The notes: generated from the sequence alone by a model not told the origin. Numbered from the stretch's first letter, positions 1-6,536 are shown. The stretch is 8,554 nt of DNA from Casp-actino8 sp037147055 (GCA_037147055.1 JBAWVW010000078.1:1-8554); one strand, 5' to 3'. A program made the numbers and translations.

Positions 1-54
1 GCCGGCAAGAAAGGAGAAATTGGAGTGACAATGGAGTTCGGCATAGGCAACCAT
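1..54 (-). CDS. dnaE2: Error-prone DNA polymerase DnaE2, N-terminal fragment (gene runs off the left edge)
   Basis: Only the first 18 codons are present, read leftward from ATG at 54-52. They encode MVAYAELHCHSNFSFLAG. This closely matches the start of DnaE2-type polymerase III alpha subunits, where a Tyr-Ala-Glu-Leu-His-x-His-Ser-Asn-Phe-Ser-Phe-Leu stretch opens the PHP domain; the HxH pair is the first PHP metal-binding motif. A TAG stop lies four codons upstream in frame (66-64), so ATG54 is the only plausible start. In known actinobacteria DnaE2 works with ImuA'/ImuB in SOS-induced translesion synthesis; those partners are not in view. A LexA-type box sits 13 bases upstream, which independently supports the assignment. 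The polymerase domains lie outside the window, so another PHP-bearing DnaE paralogue cannot be strictly excluded, but the SOS box favours DnaE2. Confidence 0.85.
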   Translation of the reverse strand, partial: MVAYAELHCHSNFSFLAG

Positions 55-60
55 GCCTGC

Positions 61-90
61 AGACTACCGAACATATGTTCGTAACCGCAA
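61..90 (-). promoter_or_regulatory. SOS-controlled, apparently leaderless promoter of dnaE2
   Basis: On the minus strand I read a possible -35 TTGCGG (90-85), an 18-base spacer, a -10 TAGTCT (66-61), six bases, then the ATG at 54. The -10 fits the actinobacterial TANNNT consensus. Its distance to the ATG would place transcription start at or next to the start codon, giving a leaderless mRNA. No convincing Shine-Dalgarno precedes the ATG, which agrees with this. The LexA-type palindrome fills most of the spacer, so bound repressor would block RNA polymerase. Confidence 0.7.
68..81. promoter_or_regulatory. Putative LexA operator (SOS box)
   Basis: CGAACATATGTTCG is a perfect 14-base palindrome that fits the Gram-positive/actinobacterial SOS box CGAACRNRYGTTYG at every position. 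It lies between the predicted -35 and -10 of dnaE2, a gene that is a classic LexA target in actinobacteria. The membrane-protein gene to the right ends at 116 and reads toward the box, so dnaE2 is the only adjacent gene it can control. Confidence 0.82.
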
Positions 91-115
91 GTGCCCACTT
101 TGCTGTATTTGCGAC

Positions 116-1735
116 CTACTCGCAACTCATGACTGCGGTTGGGTCATCAAACTTCGCTTGTAAAGAGCCGCCTAAATCATCCGCCGCAAGAGTGATCACA
201 TAAGACCCTGACTCCAAATTCTCTTTAAACAGAGGCATCCGTGAATTCAGATTCGAGAAGCGAGCCATTGTGACAGTGGTTGTCCTATCGACATGGATCT
301 CCACATGCGAACCAGGCGACACGAGTAACAATTGATCACCCGAGACAACTCCGCGACAATCTGACAGAAGACTTGTGCTCCGAGAAATTGAAGCTAAGCC
401 GAGCGAAAATATTGTCTCATCAGCGGAATAACGAAATCCCCATGAAGCATTCGACAAGTCTTTCAGTCCGTCCACGGGCGACGAACCCACATCATCAATC
501 CCCTCAAAATAATCACCGGCCGACAATAAGGGAATAGACATAAAAGTTAACAAAATCGTTTCATCTGGTACAGATGCTCGATGGGCCTCCACAACAACTA
601 ATTTGCCAAGTGTTGACTCACTTGCGCCGCGAATAAACGATGCCCAATACTGCATCTCTGAATTCGAACCCCATATCGCCAAAATGGCCAGAAGAACTAC
701 GCAGCCTGTGACGAAAAAGGTGCGCCTTGAATGCAAAGTTGATGTCTGATTTACGCTTTCGGAAATGATCAATATGACGCAGATGGCACCGACATATAGA
801 TAGCGACTCACTTCATAACCCCCAAAACCTCCACGCGTGTAACTGACAGCAAGCCAGAAAACCAACACGAATATCGGGAAACTCAACAGCGACACGTCAA
901 ACCTGTGCGACCATAACGACTTCAAAAGCAGAATCACAACGATTCCAAACACTGGCCAACCCCACCGCTGATCTACTCCAAAAAATCCCGAAACTGACCC
1001 TGCCCCGTAGCGTGCAACATGGCCTGGGATTGTTGACAAAGCGGATGGCGATAATCCCGTTCCGCCATATTGCGAATACCACGCGAGATACATCAGCAGG
1101 GGAATGAGGCCGACCCACCACAACCGCCGACGATTCGCCCCACACAATGTCAGTATCAAAATGACAGCGAAGGACCCTAAACCGGTACCCGAACTGGCCA
1201 CTGATAGACCAACTGACAAACATGTCAACAGGGGCCATAACAGACCAAGCGAATTATTGGCCCGCTGCAAACAACGTAAGGCGATCAGGAAAAAGAGCAG
1301 ACCACCAGAAAATGACCACGGGAAACCCCAAAGGAAGACTTCGGCGCCACCACCCATCAATGCCACAGCCACGCCTACCGAGGTGGCGATCACCCAACCA
1401 TGACGCCGTCGTACTGAGTCCGCGACCAAAAAACAAATAGCCAAATGGACAAACAAAGCGAGCAATCGAAAAACTTCATAATGGTCATGACCAAAAATTT
1501 TGAAGAGACATATATAAACAAAAGCTGGCAAAATTGCTAGATGCCCATTATGAGACTCGAGTAACGCACTAAAAGACCACTCGTGTCGATCAGTGAAAAA
1601 CATCCAATCGTCTGTGAAGTAAGTTGTGCGCGCAGTCAGACTAGACAGATACCAAGCCAAGAACAAGCCGACCAGAGCGAGGCAGCTGAAAACAGCAAAC
1701 TTCGGGAATTTTCTAGCACGACTTAACTGCAACAT
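116..1735 (-). CDS. Polytopic membrane protein with extracytoplasmic tail, GT-C glycosyltransferase-like
   Basis: This 539-residue protein has about ten hydrophobic segments up to roughly residue 355. A mostly hydrophilic tail of about 183 residues with beta-like alternation follows. Just after the first membrane segment (about 13-33) comes YFTDDW with Asp42/Asp43, then HNGH (His62, His65). An acidic motif in the first outer loop is typical of GT-C enzymes that use polyprenyl-phosphate sugars, and similar uncharacterised proteins occur in actinobacteria. The tail has only two cysteines (about 460 and 538, next to the C-terminus), which could form a disulfide if exported. I chose ATG1735 over the in-frame TTG1744 because a TATATT -10 lies 7 bases before the ATG and overlaps the TTG. 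It is divergent from the nucleotide-sugar operon, so a role in the same surface glycan is plausible but inferred. No specific substrate can be named. Confidence 0.8.
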   Translation of the reverse strand: MLQLSRARKFPKFAVFSCLALVGLFLAWYLSSLTARTTYFTDDWMFFTDRHEWSFSALLESHNGHLAILPAFVYICLFKIFGHDHYEVFRLLALFVHLAICFLVADSVRRRHGWVIATSVGVAVALMGGGAEVFLWGFPWSFSGGLLFFLIALRCLQRANNSLGLLWPLLTCLSVGLSVASSGTGLGSFAVILILTLCGANRRRLWWVGLIPLLMYLAWYSQYGGTGLSPSALSTIPGHVARYGAGSVSGFFGVDQRWGWPVFGIVVILLLKSLWSHRFDVSLLSFPIFVLVFWLAVSYTRGGFGGYEVSRYLYVGAICVILIISESVNQTSTLHSRRTFFVTGCVVLLAILAIWGSNSEMQYWASFIRGASESTLGKLVVVEAHRASVPDETILLTFMSIPLLSAGDYFEGIDDVGSSPVDGLKDLSNASWGFRYSADETIFSLGLASISRSTSLLSDCRGVVSGDQLLLVSPGSHVEIHVDRTTTVTMARFSNLNSRMPLFKENLESGSYVITLAADDLGGSLQAKFDDPTAVMSCE

Positions 1736-1745
1736 TGCTAGCAAT
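1734..1745. repeat. 12-base perfect palindrome over the membrane-protein start codon
   Basis: ATTGCTAGCAAT is self-complementary. It covers the ATG (1735-1733) in part and three bases of the -10 element (1748-1743) of the membrane-protein gene. In this position it could be an operator or a short mRNA hairpin, but a 12-base palindrome can also arise by chance. Confidence 0.4.
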
Positions 1746-1748
1746 ATA
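1743..1748 (-). promoter_or_regulatory. -10 element of the membrane-protein gene (leaderless type)
   Basis: TATATT on the minus strand is followed by seven bases and then ATG1735. This is the spacing expected when transcription starts at the start codon. No clear -35 hexamer is visible 16-19 bases upstream. An AAAAAGG stretch near 1763-1757 is too far from ATG1735 to act as a ribosome binding site. Confidence 0.5.
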
Positions 1749-1830
1749 TCTCGAATATACCTTTTTAGATCCCTATTCGTGCTCCGTCGATTAAATAAAT
1801 CTCGATGGTCAAAGGTCTCAGCACTGAACC

Positions 1831-1861
1831 TTGGGTTGAGTTTTTTGACTCCCTATAGGAT
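1831..1861 (+). promoter_or_regulatory. Promoter of the ugd-uxs-galE operon (leaderless type, or Shine-Dalgarno overlap)
   Basis: TAGGAT (1856-1861) fits TANNNT and is followed by six bases and the ugd ATG at 1868, the leaderless geometry seen elsewhere in this window. Overlapping TATAGG (1854-1859) lies 17 bases after TTGGGT (1831-1836), which gives a second possible -35/-10 pair. The same bases also contain TAGGA, which could serve as a Shine-Dalgarno 7 bases from the ATG if transcription started further upstream. Sequence alone does not settle which reading is right. Confidence 0.5.
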
Positions 1862-1867
1862 GCATTC

Positions 1868-3151
1868 ATGGCACTAAAAATCGCTGTTGTTGGAACTGGT
1901 TATGTTGGCCTCACAACTGGTGCCTGTCTTGCACATCTCGGTCACAAGGTCGTATGTGCCGACATTGATCCTGAGAAAATCGCCTCATTGCGAAATGGAC
2001 ACATTCCGATTGTTGAAGATGGTCTCACAGAGTTGGTCACCCAAGGACTGGCCTCAGGAAATCTGAGCTTTGTTGTTGGCTCGGCTGGTGCTGTTCAAGA
2101 CTGTGAGATCGCCTTTCTTTGCGTCCCCACCCCACAAGGTGACGACGGCGGCGCTGATCTCTCCTATGTTCAAGCCGCTTCAGAAGAAATTTCAGCATCT
2201 CTCCCTGTCGGCGCCATCGTCGTCAATAAATCCACAGTGCCGGTCGGTTCAACAAAAGTCGTTGAACGCTCACTTCAGCGACCCGACATCAGCGTTGTAT
2301 CAAATCCCGAGTTTTTGCGCGAAGGTTCAGCAGTCCACGATTTTCTACATCCAGATCGCGTTGTCATCGGTAGCGACGATCGTCAAGCATCCTTAAAAGT
2401 CGCCTCTGTCTATGACGCCTTGTCAGCAAAAATCATCATCACTGATCCCGCCTCGGCTGAAACCATCAAATACGCTGCCAACGCGTTTCTCGCCACCAAA
2501 TTATCCTTCATCAATGCCATCGCTGCTATTTGTGAAGGAGTGGGAGCCGATATCAATGATGTCGTCTTAGGTATTGGATCCGATACCAGGATTGGCGCGA
2601 ATTTCTTACAACCTGGCCCAGGATGGGGTGGATCATGTTTCCCCAAGGACTCGCGCGCGCTGATCAAGATTGCTGAAGACGCCGATTACAACTTTGATCT
2701 CTTGAAGGGTGTCATTACTGTCAATGATCAACAGTTTGACCGAGTCGCCGAAAAAATTTGCCTTGCCGCAGGTGGTTCAGTCAGCGGAAAAGTTGTCGCT
2801 GTCTGGGGACTCACCTTCAAAGCTGGCACCGACGATTTGCGCGACTCCCCCTCTCTCCAAATCATTCACCGACTCCTGCGCTTGGGGGCAATCATCCAGG
2901 CTTTTGACCCAACAGTCACCTCTCACCGAATTGGTCTCAGCCAAGAAATTCAGATCGCAGACTCTGCCGTCGCATGCACTCTTAATGCTGAGGTTCTTGT
3001 CGTCCTCACAGAATGGTCAGAATTCACCAAAATTGCTCCCCAAGAAGTCCATGCGGTCATGAGCGGACGAGTCGTTGTTGATGGGCGCAATCTTCTTGAC
3101 CGATCGACATGGCAAGAGGCTGGTTTCACCCATCTAGGAATTGGTCGCTAG
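1868..3151 (+). CDS. ugd: UDP-glucose 6-dehydrogenase
   Basis: This cytoplasmic enzyme oxidises UDP-glucose to UDP-glucuronate with two NAD+. The 427-residue length is normal for the family. The N-terminal Rossmann domain shows GTGYVG at 9-14 and the ribose-binding acidic residue Asp32. NPEFLREG at 146-153 carries a conserved active-site Glu. Lys201 and Asn205 (in ETIKYAANAF) lie in the central helix. GWGGSCFPKD holds the thioester-forming catalytic Cys257 and Asp261. The C-terminal UDP-binding domain includes the GLTFKAGTDDLRDSPS segment. The start is supported by the -10/TAGGA arrangement immediately upstream and by alignment of the Rossmann motif. It heads a packed operon: uxs begins 2 bases after its stop, so its product UDP-GlcA is the likely substrate of the next enzyme. 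Other nucleotide-sugar dehydrogenases (for example UDP-ManNAc) are less likely because of the Uxs partner. Confidence 0.95.
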   Translation: MALKIAVVGTGYVGLTTGACLAHLGHKVVCADIDPEKIASLRNGHIPIVEDGLTELVTQGLASGNLSFVVGSAGAVQDCEIAFLCVPTPQGDDGGADLSYVQAASEEISASLPVGAIVVNKSTVPVGSTKVVERSLQRPDISVVSNPEFLREGSAVHDFLHPDRVVIGSDDRQASLKVASVYDALSAKIIITDPASAETIKYAANAFLATKLSFINAIAAICEGVGADINDVVLGIGSDTRIGANFLQPGPGWGGSCFPKDSRALIKIAEDADYNFDLLKGVITVNDQQFDRVAEKICLAAGGSVSGKVVAVWGLTFKAGTDDLRDSPSLQIIHRLLRLGAIIQAFDPTVTSHRIGLSQEIQIADSAVACTLNAEVLVVLTEWSEFTKIAPQEVHAVMSGRVVVDGRNLLDRSTWQEAGFTHLGIGR

Positions 3152-3153
3152 GG

Positions 3154-4113
3154 ATGCGCGTTTTACTCGCTGGGGGTTCAGGATTCATCGGTTCACATAT
3201 TGCCGACGCTCTCCTCGCTCGTGGCGATGAAGTAGTTGTCGTCGATAATTTTTGCACTGGGCGCGCTAGCAACGTTGCGCACCTAAGCGACCATCAACTT
3301 TTTCACCTGATTGAACATGACATCACTCTTGCATGGCCAGAGCATCGCGCATTAACAGAAAAATTTGACGCCGTCCTCGATTTTGCCAGCCCTGCTTCAC
3401 CCAATGACTTCGCCACTATGCCACTTGAAATTTTGGCGGTAGGTAGCACTGGCACGCGCAATCTTCTTGATCGCGCAGTGAAAGATCGGGCTGTCTTTTT
3501 CCTGACGTCCACCAGCGAGGTTTACGGTGATCCCCTGGTGCACCCGCAACCCGAGTCCTACGGTGGAAATGTTGACCCAATTGGGCCACGCAGTTGTTAC
3601 GACGAAGCAAAGCGTTTCAGTGAAGCACTCACAATGGCGTATCACCGAGTTCATCAACTTGATACACGTATCGCACGTATTTTCAATACTTATGGTGAAC
3701 GCATGCGACCAAGCGATGGACGAGTTGTGAACACCTTCGTCGAACAGGCGTTACTCAATAAGCCCCTGACGCTTCATGGTGACGGGCAACAAACGCGGTC
3801 GTTCTGCCATATCAGTGACGAAGTTCGCGGTCTGATGGCTTTGCTTGACAGCGATTACAACCTGCCCGTCAATATCGGGAATCCCGAAGAGTTTACGATG
3901 CGTGAACTTGCCGAGGTAGTGATCAATCTCACCAATTCTTCAAGTGAAATTATCTCCGTGTCACTTCCACTAGAACGACAAGGTGATCCCCTACAACGAA
4001 GACCCGACATCACCTTGGCTCAAAGTCTATTGACTTGGCGACCAGAAGTATCACTGCGCATCGGCCTTCAAAAAATGATCGAATACTTTATACATGTTGA
4101 AGGCATTTCGTGA
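3154..4113 (+). CDS. uxs: UDP-glucuronate decarboxylase (UDP-xylose synthase)
   Basis: This extended short-chain dehydrogenase (319 residues) converts UDP-glucuronate to UDP-xylose through a 4-keto intermediate with bound NAD+. The NAD motif GGSGFIG is at 7-13 with Asp31 for the ribose. The family signatures are clear: FASPASP, the active-site segment TSTSEVYGDP (Thr120, Glu122), VHPQPESY, NPIGPRSCYDEAKR-like sequence with catalytic Tyr149 and Lys153, RIFNTYGERM, VNIGNP and RRPDITLA. An in-frame ATG at 3109 lies inside ugd and would add 15 unrelated residues. ATG3154 puts the Rossmann motif where the family has it and leaves a 2-base gap after ugd. AGGAA at 3135-3139 is 14 bases away, so initiation may depend on translational coupling. 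One oddity is SYGGN where I expect SYWGN (Trp to Gly). Pairing with ugd strongly supports the function. Confidence 0.88.
   Translation: MRVLLAGGSGFIGSHIADALLARGDEVVVVDNFCTGRASNVAHLSDHQLFHLIEHDITLAWPEHRALTEKFDAVLDFASPASPNDFATMPLEILAVGSTGTRNLLDRAVKDRAVFFLTSTSEVYGDPLVHPQPESYGGNVDPIGPRSCYDEAKRFSEALTMAYHRVHQLDTRIARIFNTYGERMRPSDGRVVNTFVEQALLNKPLTLHGDGQQTRSFCHISDEVRGLMALLDSDYNLPVNIGNPEEFTMRELAEVVINLTNSSSEIISVSLPLERQGDPLQRRPDITLAQSLLTWRPEVSLRIGLQKMIEYFIHVEGIS
4099..4103 (+). promoter_or_regulatory. Ribosome binding site of galE
   Basis: GAAGG inside the last codons of uxs lies six bases before the GTG at 4110. It supports the GTG as the start, and the GTGA overlap with the uxs stop points to coupled translation. 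Confidence 0.6.
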
Positions 4114-5081
4114 CCATTCTTATCACTGGTGGCGCTGGATATATCGGCTCCCAAACCTCGCGTCTGTTGACATCACTCGGCCGCGAGATCGTCGTTCTTG
4201 ACTCTTTAGAACGTGGCAATGCGAACTCAATCTTCGGTGCCCCACTGGTCATTGGCGACATTGCTGACTCTGCCCTCGTCACCGATATCTGTCTGAAATA
4301 TCAAGTCACAAGTGTGATCCATTTTGCGGCCTACAAAAGCGCCGGCGAATCAATGAGTCATCCAGAAATGTATTGGCGAAACAATGTTCAGGGCACCGTC
4401 AATTTGATTGAAGGAATGCTGGCCGCCAACGTCAAACACATTGTTTTTTCATCTTCCGCTGCGGTGTATGGCAATCCACAATCTTCGCCAATCAGTGAGG
4501 CATCTGCAATTTCTCCAGTGAATGTTTATGCTGAAACTAAAGCGATGATGGAAAGGGTCATTCTCTGGTACGGCGAAACTCACAGCTTGCGATGGACAAG
4601 TTTGAGATATTTCAACGCTGCGGGAGCCAGCAGCGATGGCGTGTTAGGTGAGAACTGGGATAGCACGACGAACCTCATTCCGCTGGTGATGAAAGCCGCG
4701 CTGAACGTCAGTGGACCATTGCAGGTTTTAGGCAATGATTACCCAACGAAAGACGGGACAGGAATTCGAGATTATGTTCACGTAGAAGATCTGGCCGATG
4801 CCCACGTTAAAGCTCTTGACTATCTGCAATCGGGTGGCCCCAATCTGACTGTCAATCTCGGCACTGGTGTCGGCACTTCTGTGCTAGAGATTTTATCCGC
4901 CACCGAAAAAGTATTGGGTCACATAGTTCCACACGAGTTTGCTCCTCGCCGATTAGGAGACCCTGCGGCCGTATATGCCGATGCCACACTCGCCAAGATT
5001 TTCCTCGGCTGGACTGCCCAAAAGAGTCTCCAGCAAATCATCGACAGTGCTTTTCACTGGCATCTCAGTCAACTCTCTTAA
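4110..5081 (+). CDS. galE: UDP-glucose 4-epimerase
   Basis: This cytoplasmic NAD-dependent enzyme interconverts UDP-glucose and UDP-galactose. Its 323 residues are close to the usual 325-340. Visible features are GGAGYIG at 7-13, Asp31, an AAYKSAGES segment (GalE substrate/NAD loop), FSSSAAVYG with the active-site Ser116, the catalytic YAETK (Tyr140, Lys144), YFNAAGA, and the GalE-specific NLIPLVMKAAL and DGTGIRDYVHVEDLADAH. The GTG start overlaps the uxs stop by four bases, with GAAGG six bases upstream. Context alongside Uxs raises the possibility that it also epimerises UDP-xylose to UDP-arabinose, as some GalE proteins do; the sequence does not decide this. No terminator of any strength follows, only a weak six-pair AT-rich inverted repeat (5082-5097). 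Confidence 0.92.
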   Translation: MTILITGGAGYIGSQTSRLLTSLGREIVVLDSLERGNANSIFGAPLVIGDIADSALVTDICLKYQVTSVIHFAAYKSAGESMSHPEMYWRNNVQGTVNLIEGMLAANVKHIVFSSSAAVYGNPQSSPISEASAISPVNVYAETKAMMERVILWYGETHSLRWTSLRYFNAAGASSDGVLGENWDSTTNLIPLVMKAALNVSGPLQVLGNDYPTKDGTGIRDYVHVEDLADAHVKALDYLQSGGPNLTVNLGTGVGTSVLEILSATEKVLGHIVPHEFAPRRLGDPAAVYADATLAKIFLGWTAQKSLQQIIDSAFHWHLSQLS

Positions 5082-5135
5082 GAAGAACAGTTTCTTCGAC
5101 AGGTCACATCTCCGTTTGGCTGTATGCGGGAGAGG

Positions 5136-5141
5136 TATCAT
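5136..5141 (+). promoter_or_regulatory. -10 element for the sugar-phosphotransferase/GT2 pair (leaderless type)
   Basis: TATCAT fits TANNNT and is followed by six bases and ATG5148. This suggests separate transcription of the last two genes and favours ATG5148 over the in-frame ATG5124. TTGGCT (5116-5121) is a candidate -35 but its 14-base spacer is short. GAGAGG (5130-5135) lies 12 bases from the ATG, far for a Shine-Dalgarno. Confidence 0.5.
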
Positions 5142-5147
5142 GGCTCT

Positions 5148-6536
5148 ATGAGTGAGGATCCGCGACAGCAGTTGCCACGGGCATTTCCTTCTTTCATCGA
5201 AACAGTTATCCATTTCTTCGCTCGCCCGTTGAATGCGATCTGGAAACATGGTTTTCGGTTCCTCTTTGTCTTTGACTTTTTTGCACTATTTTTCTCGCTG
5301 GTAGCCATCAACTTGATTCGATTCGGACGAAACTGGCCGACCTATTCTCTCGGGCACCACTTGATCGGTTTTAGTTTGGTATCTATTTTTCTACTCCTGA
5401 TTAACTACTTCGCTGGACTCTACGAACGCGAATCGCGAATCGGTAATCCCTCGTGGTTCCCTCGCGTAACGCTGGCACTTGCCGTTGGCGTGGCGACGAT
5501 CGCTGTCATCACCCTGCTCACAGATCGTTACTTCATGCCCCGAGTGAACCTAGTTCTTCTTCTTTTTCTTGGCTCGCTTGCACTGACCTCTAGTCGGTAC
5601 CTAACCCGAAACCTCACCTCACGTCGCCAGGGCCTTGCCAGAGTCTGCATCGTCGGTCCACAGGAAGCAATCCGGACTGCCTGTTCACAGTTTGAATCCA
5701 ACGAACGACTTGGGGAAGTAGTTGCCACCACGCTTGACACCAGCAACATCATTGAGATCGTTTCATCTCATCGAATCACCGATCTCTTGTTTCTTGATAT
5801 CCAGACCTTTGACACCGCATATCCCGAACCTTTGGGCGAGTTGGAGGAACTCGGAGTAGTTCTTCACCAGCGTGTCAGTGCTCAAGAAACTTTGCTCGGG
5901 CTTCGATCAATACATCAGATCGCAGGAATTCCGTTCACACGACTTCGTTCTCATAACCTTGCGATTCATCAGCGGCGACTAAAAAGATTATTCGACTTGC
6001 TCTTGCTTTTAACTGTCTCGCCAATCGTTATTCCCCTCATTATTTTCTTCTTCATCTATGTGCGAATAGTGGCCGGACGATCGTTTATCTATCGTCAACA
6101 AAGAGTGGGAGAAAAAGGAAAGCCCTTCACTGTTTTCAAATTTAGAACAATGAGACTTGATGCTGAAGCTGACGGACCACGAACCGCTACTCTCACCGAC
6201 CCACGAATCATCCCGTCAATGTCTTGGATGCGATCGATGCGCGCCGATGAGATACCACAACTATGGAATGTCATTAAAGGTGAAATGTCCTTGGTCGGGC
6301 CTCGCCCCGAACGACCAGAAATGGCAGAAGGGTTCCAAGCAGACATACCCGGATATCAACGGCGTACGGAGCTTCCACCTGGACTCACTGGCTTAGCTCA
6401 AGTGCACGGTCGCTATGACAGCGCACCGGAGCACAAACTCGGTTACGACTTGCAATATCTTGTGAATTGGTCACTGATTTTAGATATCCAGATTCTTCTC
6501 AGAACTATCTGGGTAGTTCTGAGTCGTCGTGTCTGA
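5148..6536 (+). CDS. Polyprenyl-phosphate sugar-1-phosphate transferase (WbaP/CpsE/WcaJ-like initiating enzyme)
   Basis: This 462-residue membrane enzyme transfers a hexose-1-phosphate from a UDP-sugar to undecaprenyl phosphate, the first step of exopolysaccharide or capsule repeat assembly. Four N-terminal membrane segments lie at about 36-57, 71-91, 106-125 and 131-147, with the GLYE motif after the second. A cytosolic CoA-binding-like region (about 160-270) and a re-entrant hydrophobic segment (about 282-305) follow. The C-terminal bacterial sugar transferase domain has FKFRTM (330-335), the catalytic Asp367-Glu368 in ADEIPQLWNV, GEMSLVGPRPERPE, PGLTGLAQVHGRYD and YDLQYLVNWSLILDIQILL. The stretch before the Asp-Glu pair (IIPSMSWMRSMRA) differs from the common TRxGxxLRxxRL pattern. 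ATG5124 is an alternative start adding eight residues. The neighbouring galE and ugd make UDP-Gal or UDP-Glc likely donors, but the donor is inferred. Confidence 0.92.
   Translation: MSEDPRQQLPRAFPSFIETVIHFFARPLNAIWKHGFRFLFVFDFFALFFSLVAINLIRFGRNWPTYSLGHHLIGFSLVSIFLLLINYFAGLYERESRIGNPSWFPRVTLALAVGVATIAVITLLTDRYFMPRVNLVLLLFLGSLALTSSRYLTRNLTSRRQGLARVCIVGPQEAIRTACSQFESNERLGEVVATTLDTSNIIEIVSSHRITDLLFLDIQTFDTAYPEPLGELEELGVVLHQRVSAQETLLGLRSIHQIAGIPFTRLRSHNLAIHQRRLKRLFDLLLLLTVSPIVIPLIIFFFIYVRIVAGRSFIYRQQRVGEKGKPFTVFKFRTMRLDAEADGPRTATLTDPRIIPSMSWMRSMRADEIPQLWNVIKGEMSLVGPRPERPEMAEGFQADIPGYQRRTELPPGLTGLAQVHGRYDSAPEHKLGYDLQYLVNWSLILDIQILLRTIWVVLSRRV

Noticed and set aside
897..1238. A 113-codon minus-strand open frame and several plus-strand frames (1104-1440)
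   Set aside because: They overlap the membrane-protein gene in other frames, have no motif and lack a plausible start signal.
1838..1851. GAGT-TTTTTG-ACTC repeat upstream of ugd as an operator or attenuator
   Set aside because: Only four base pairs flank a T-run; this is readily explained by chance in an AT-rich promoter spacer.
3109..3153. Upstream in-frame ATG for uxs at 3109
   Set aside because: It would add 15 residues encoded within ugd that are not part of the family. The Rossmann motif fits a start at 3154.
5082..5097. GAAGAA-CAGT-TTCTTC inverted repeat as a terminator after galE
   Set aside because: Six pairs with only two G-C pairs and no T-run make it too weak to call, though it may mark a transcript boundary.
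5124..5147. Upstream in-frame ATG for the phosphotransferase
   Set aside because: It adds eight residues that include the TATCAT -10 and purine-rich tract and has no ribosome binding site of its own; ATG5148 fits the local promoter geometry better, although this is not proven.
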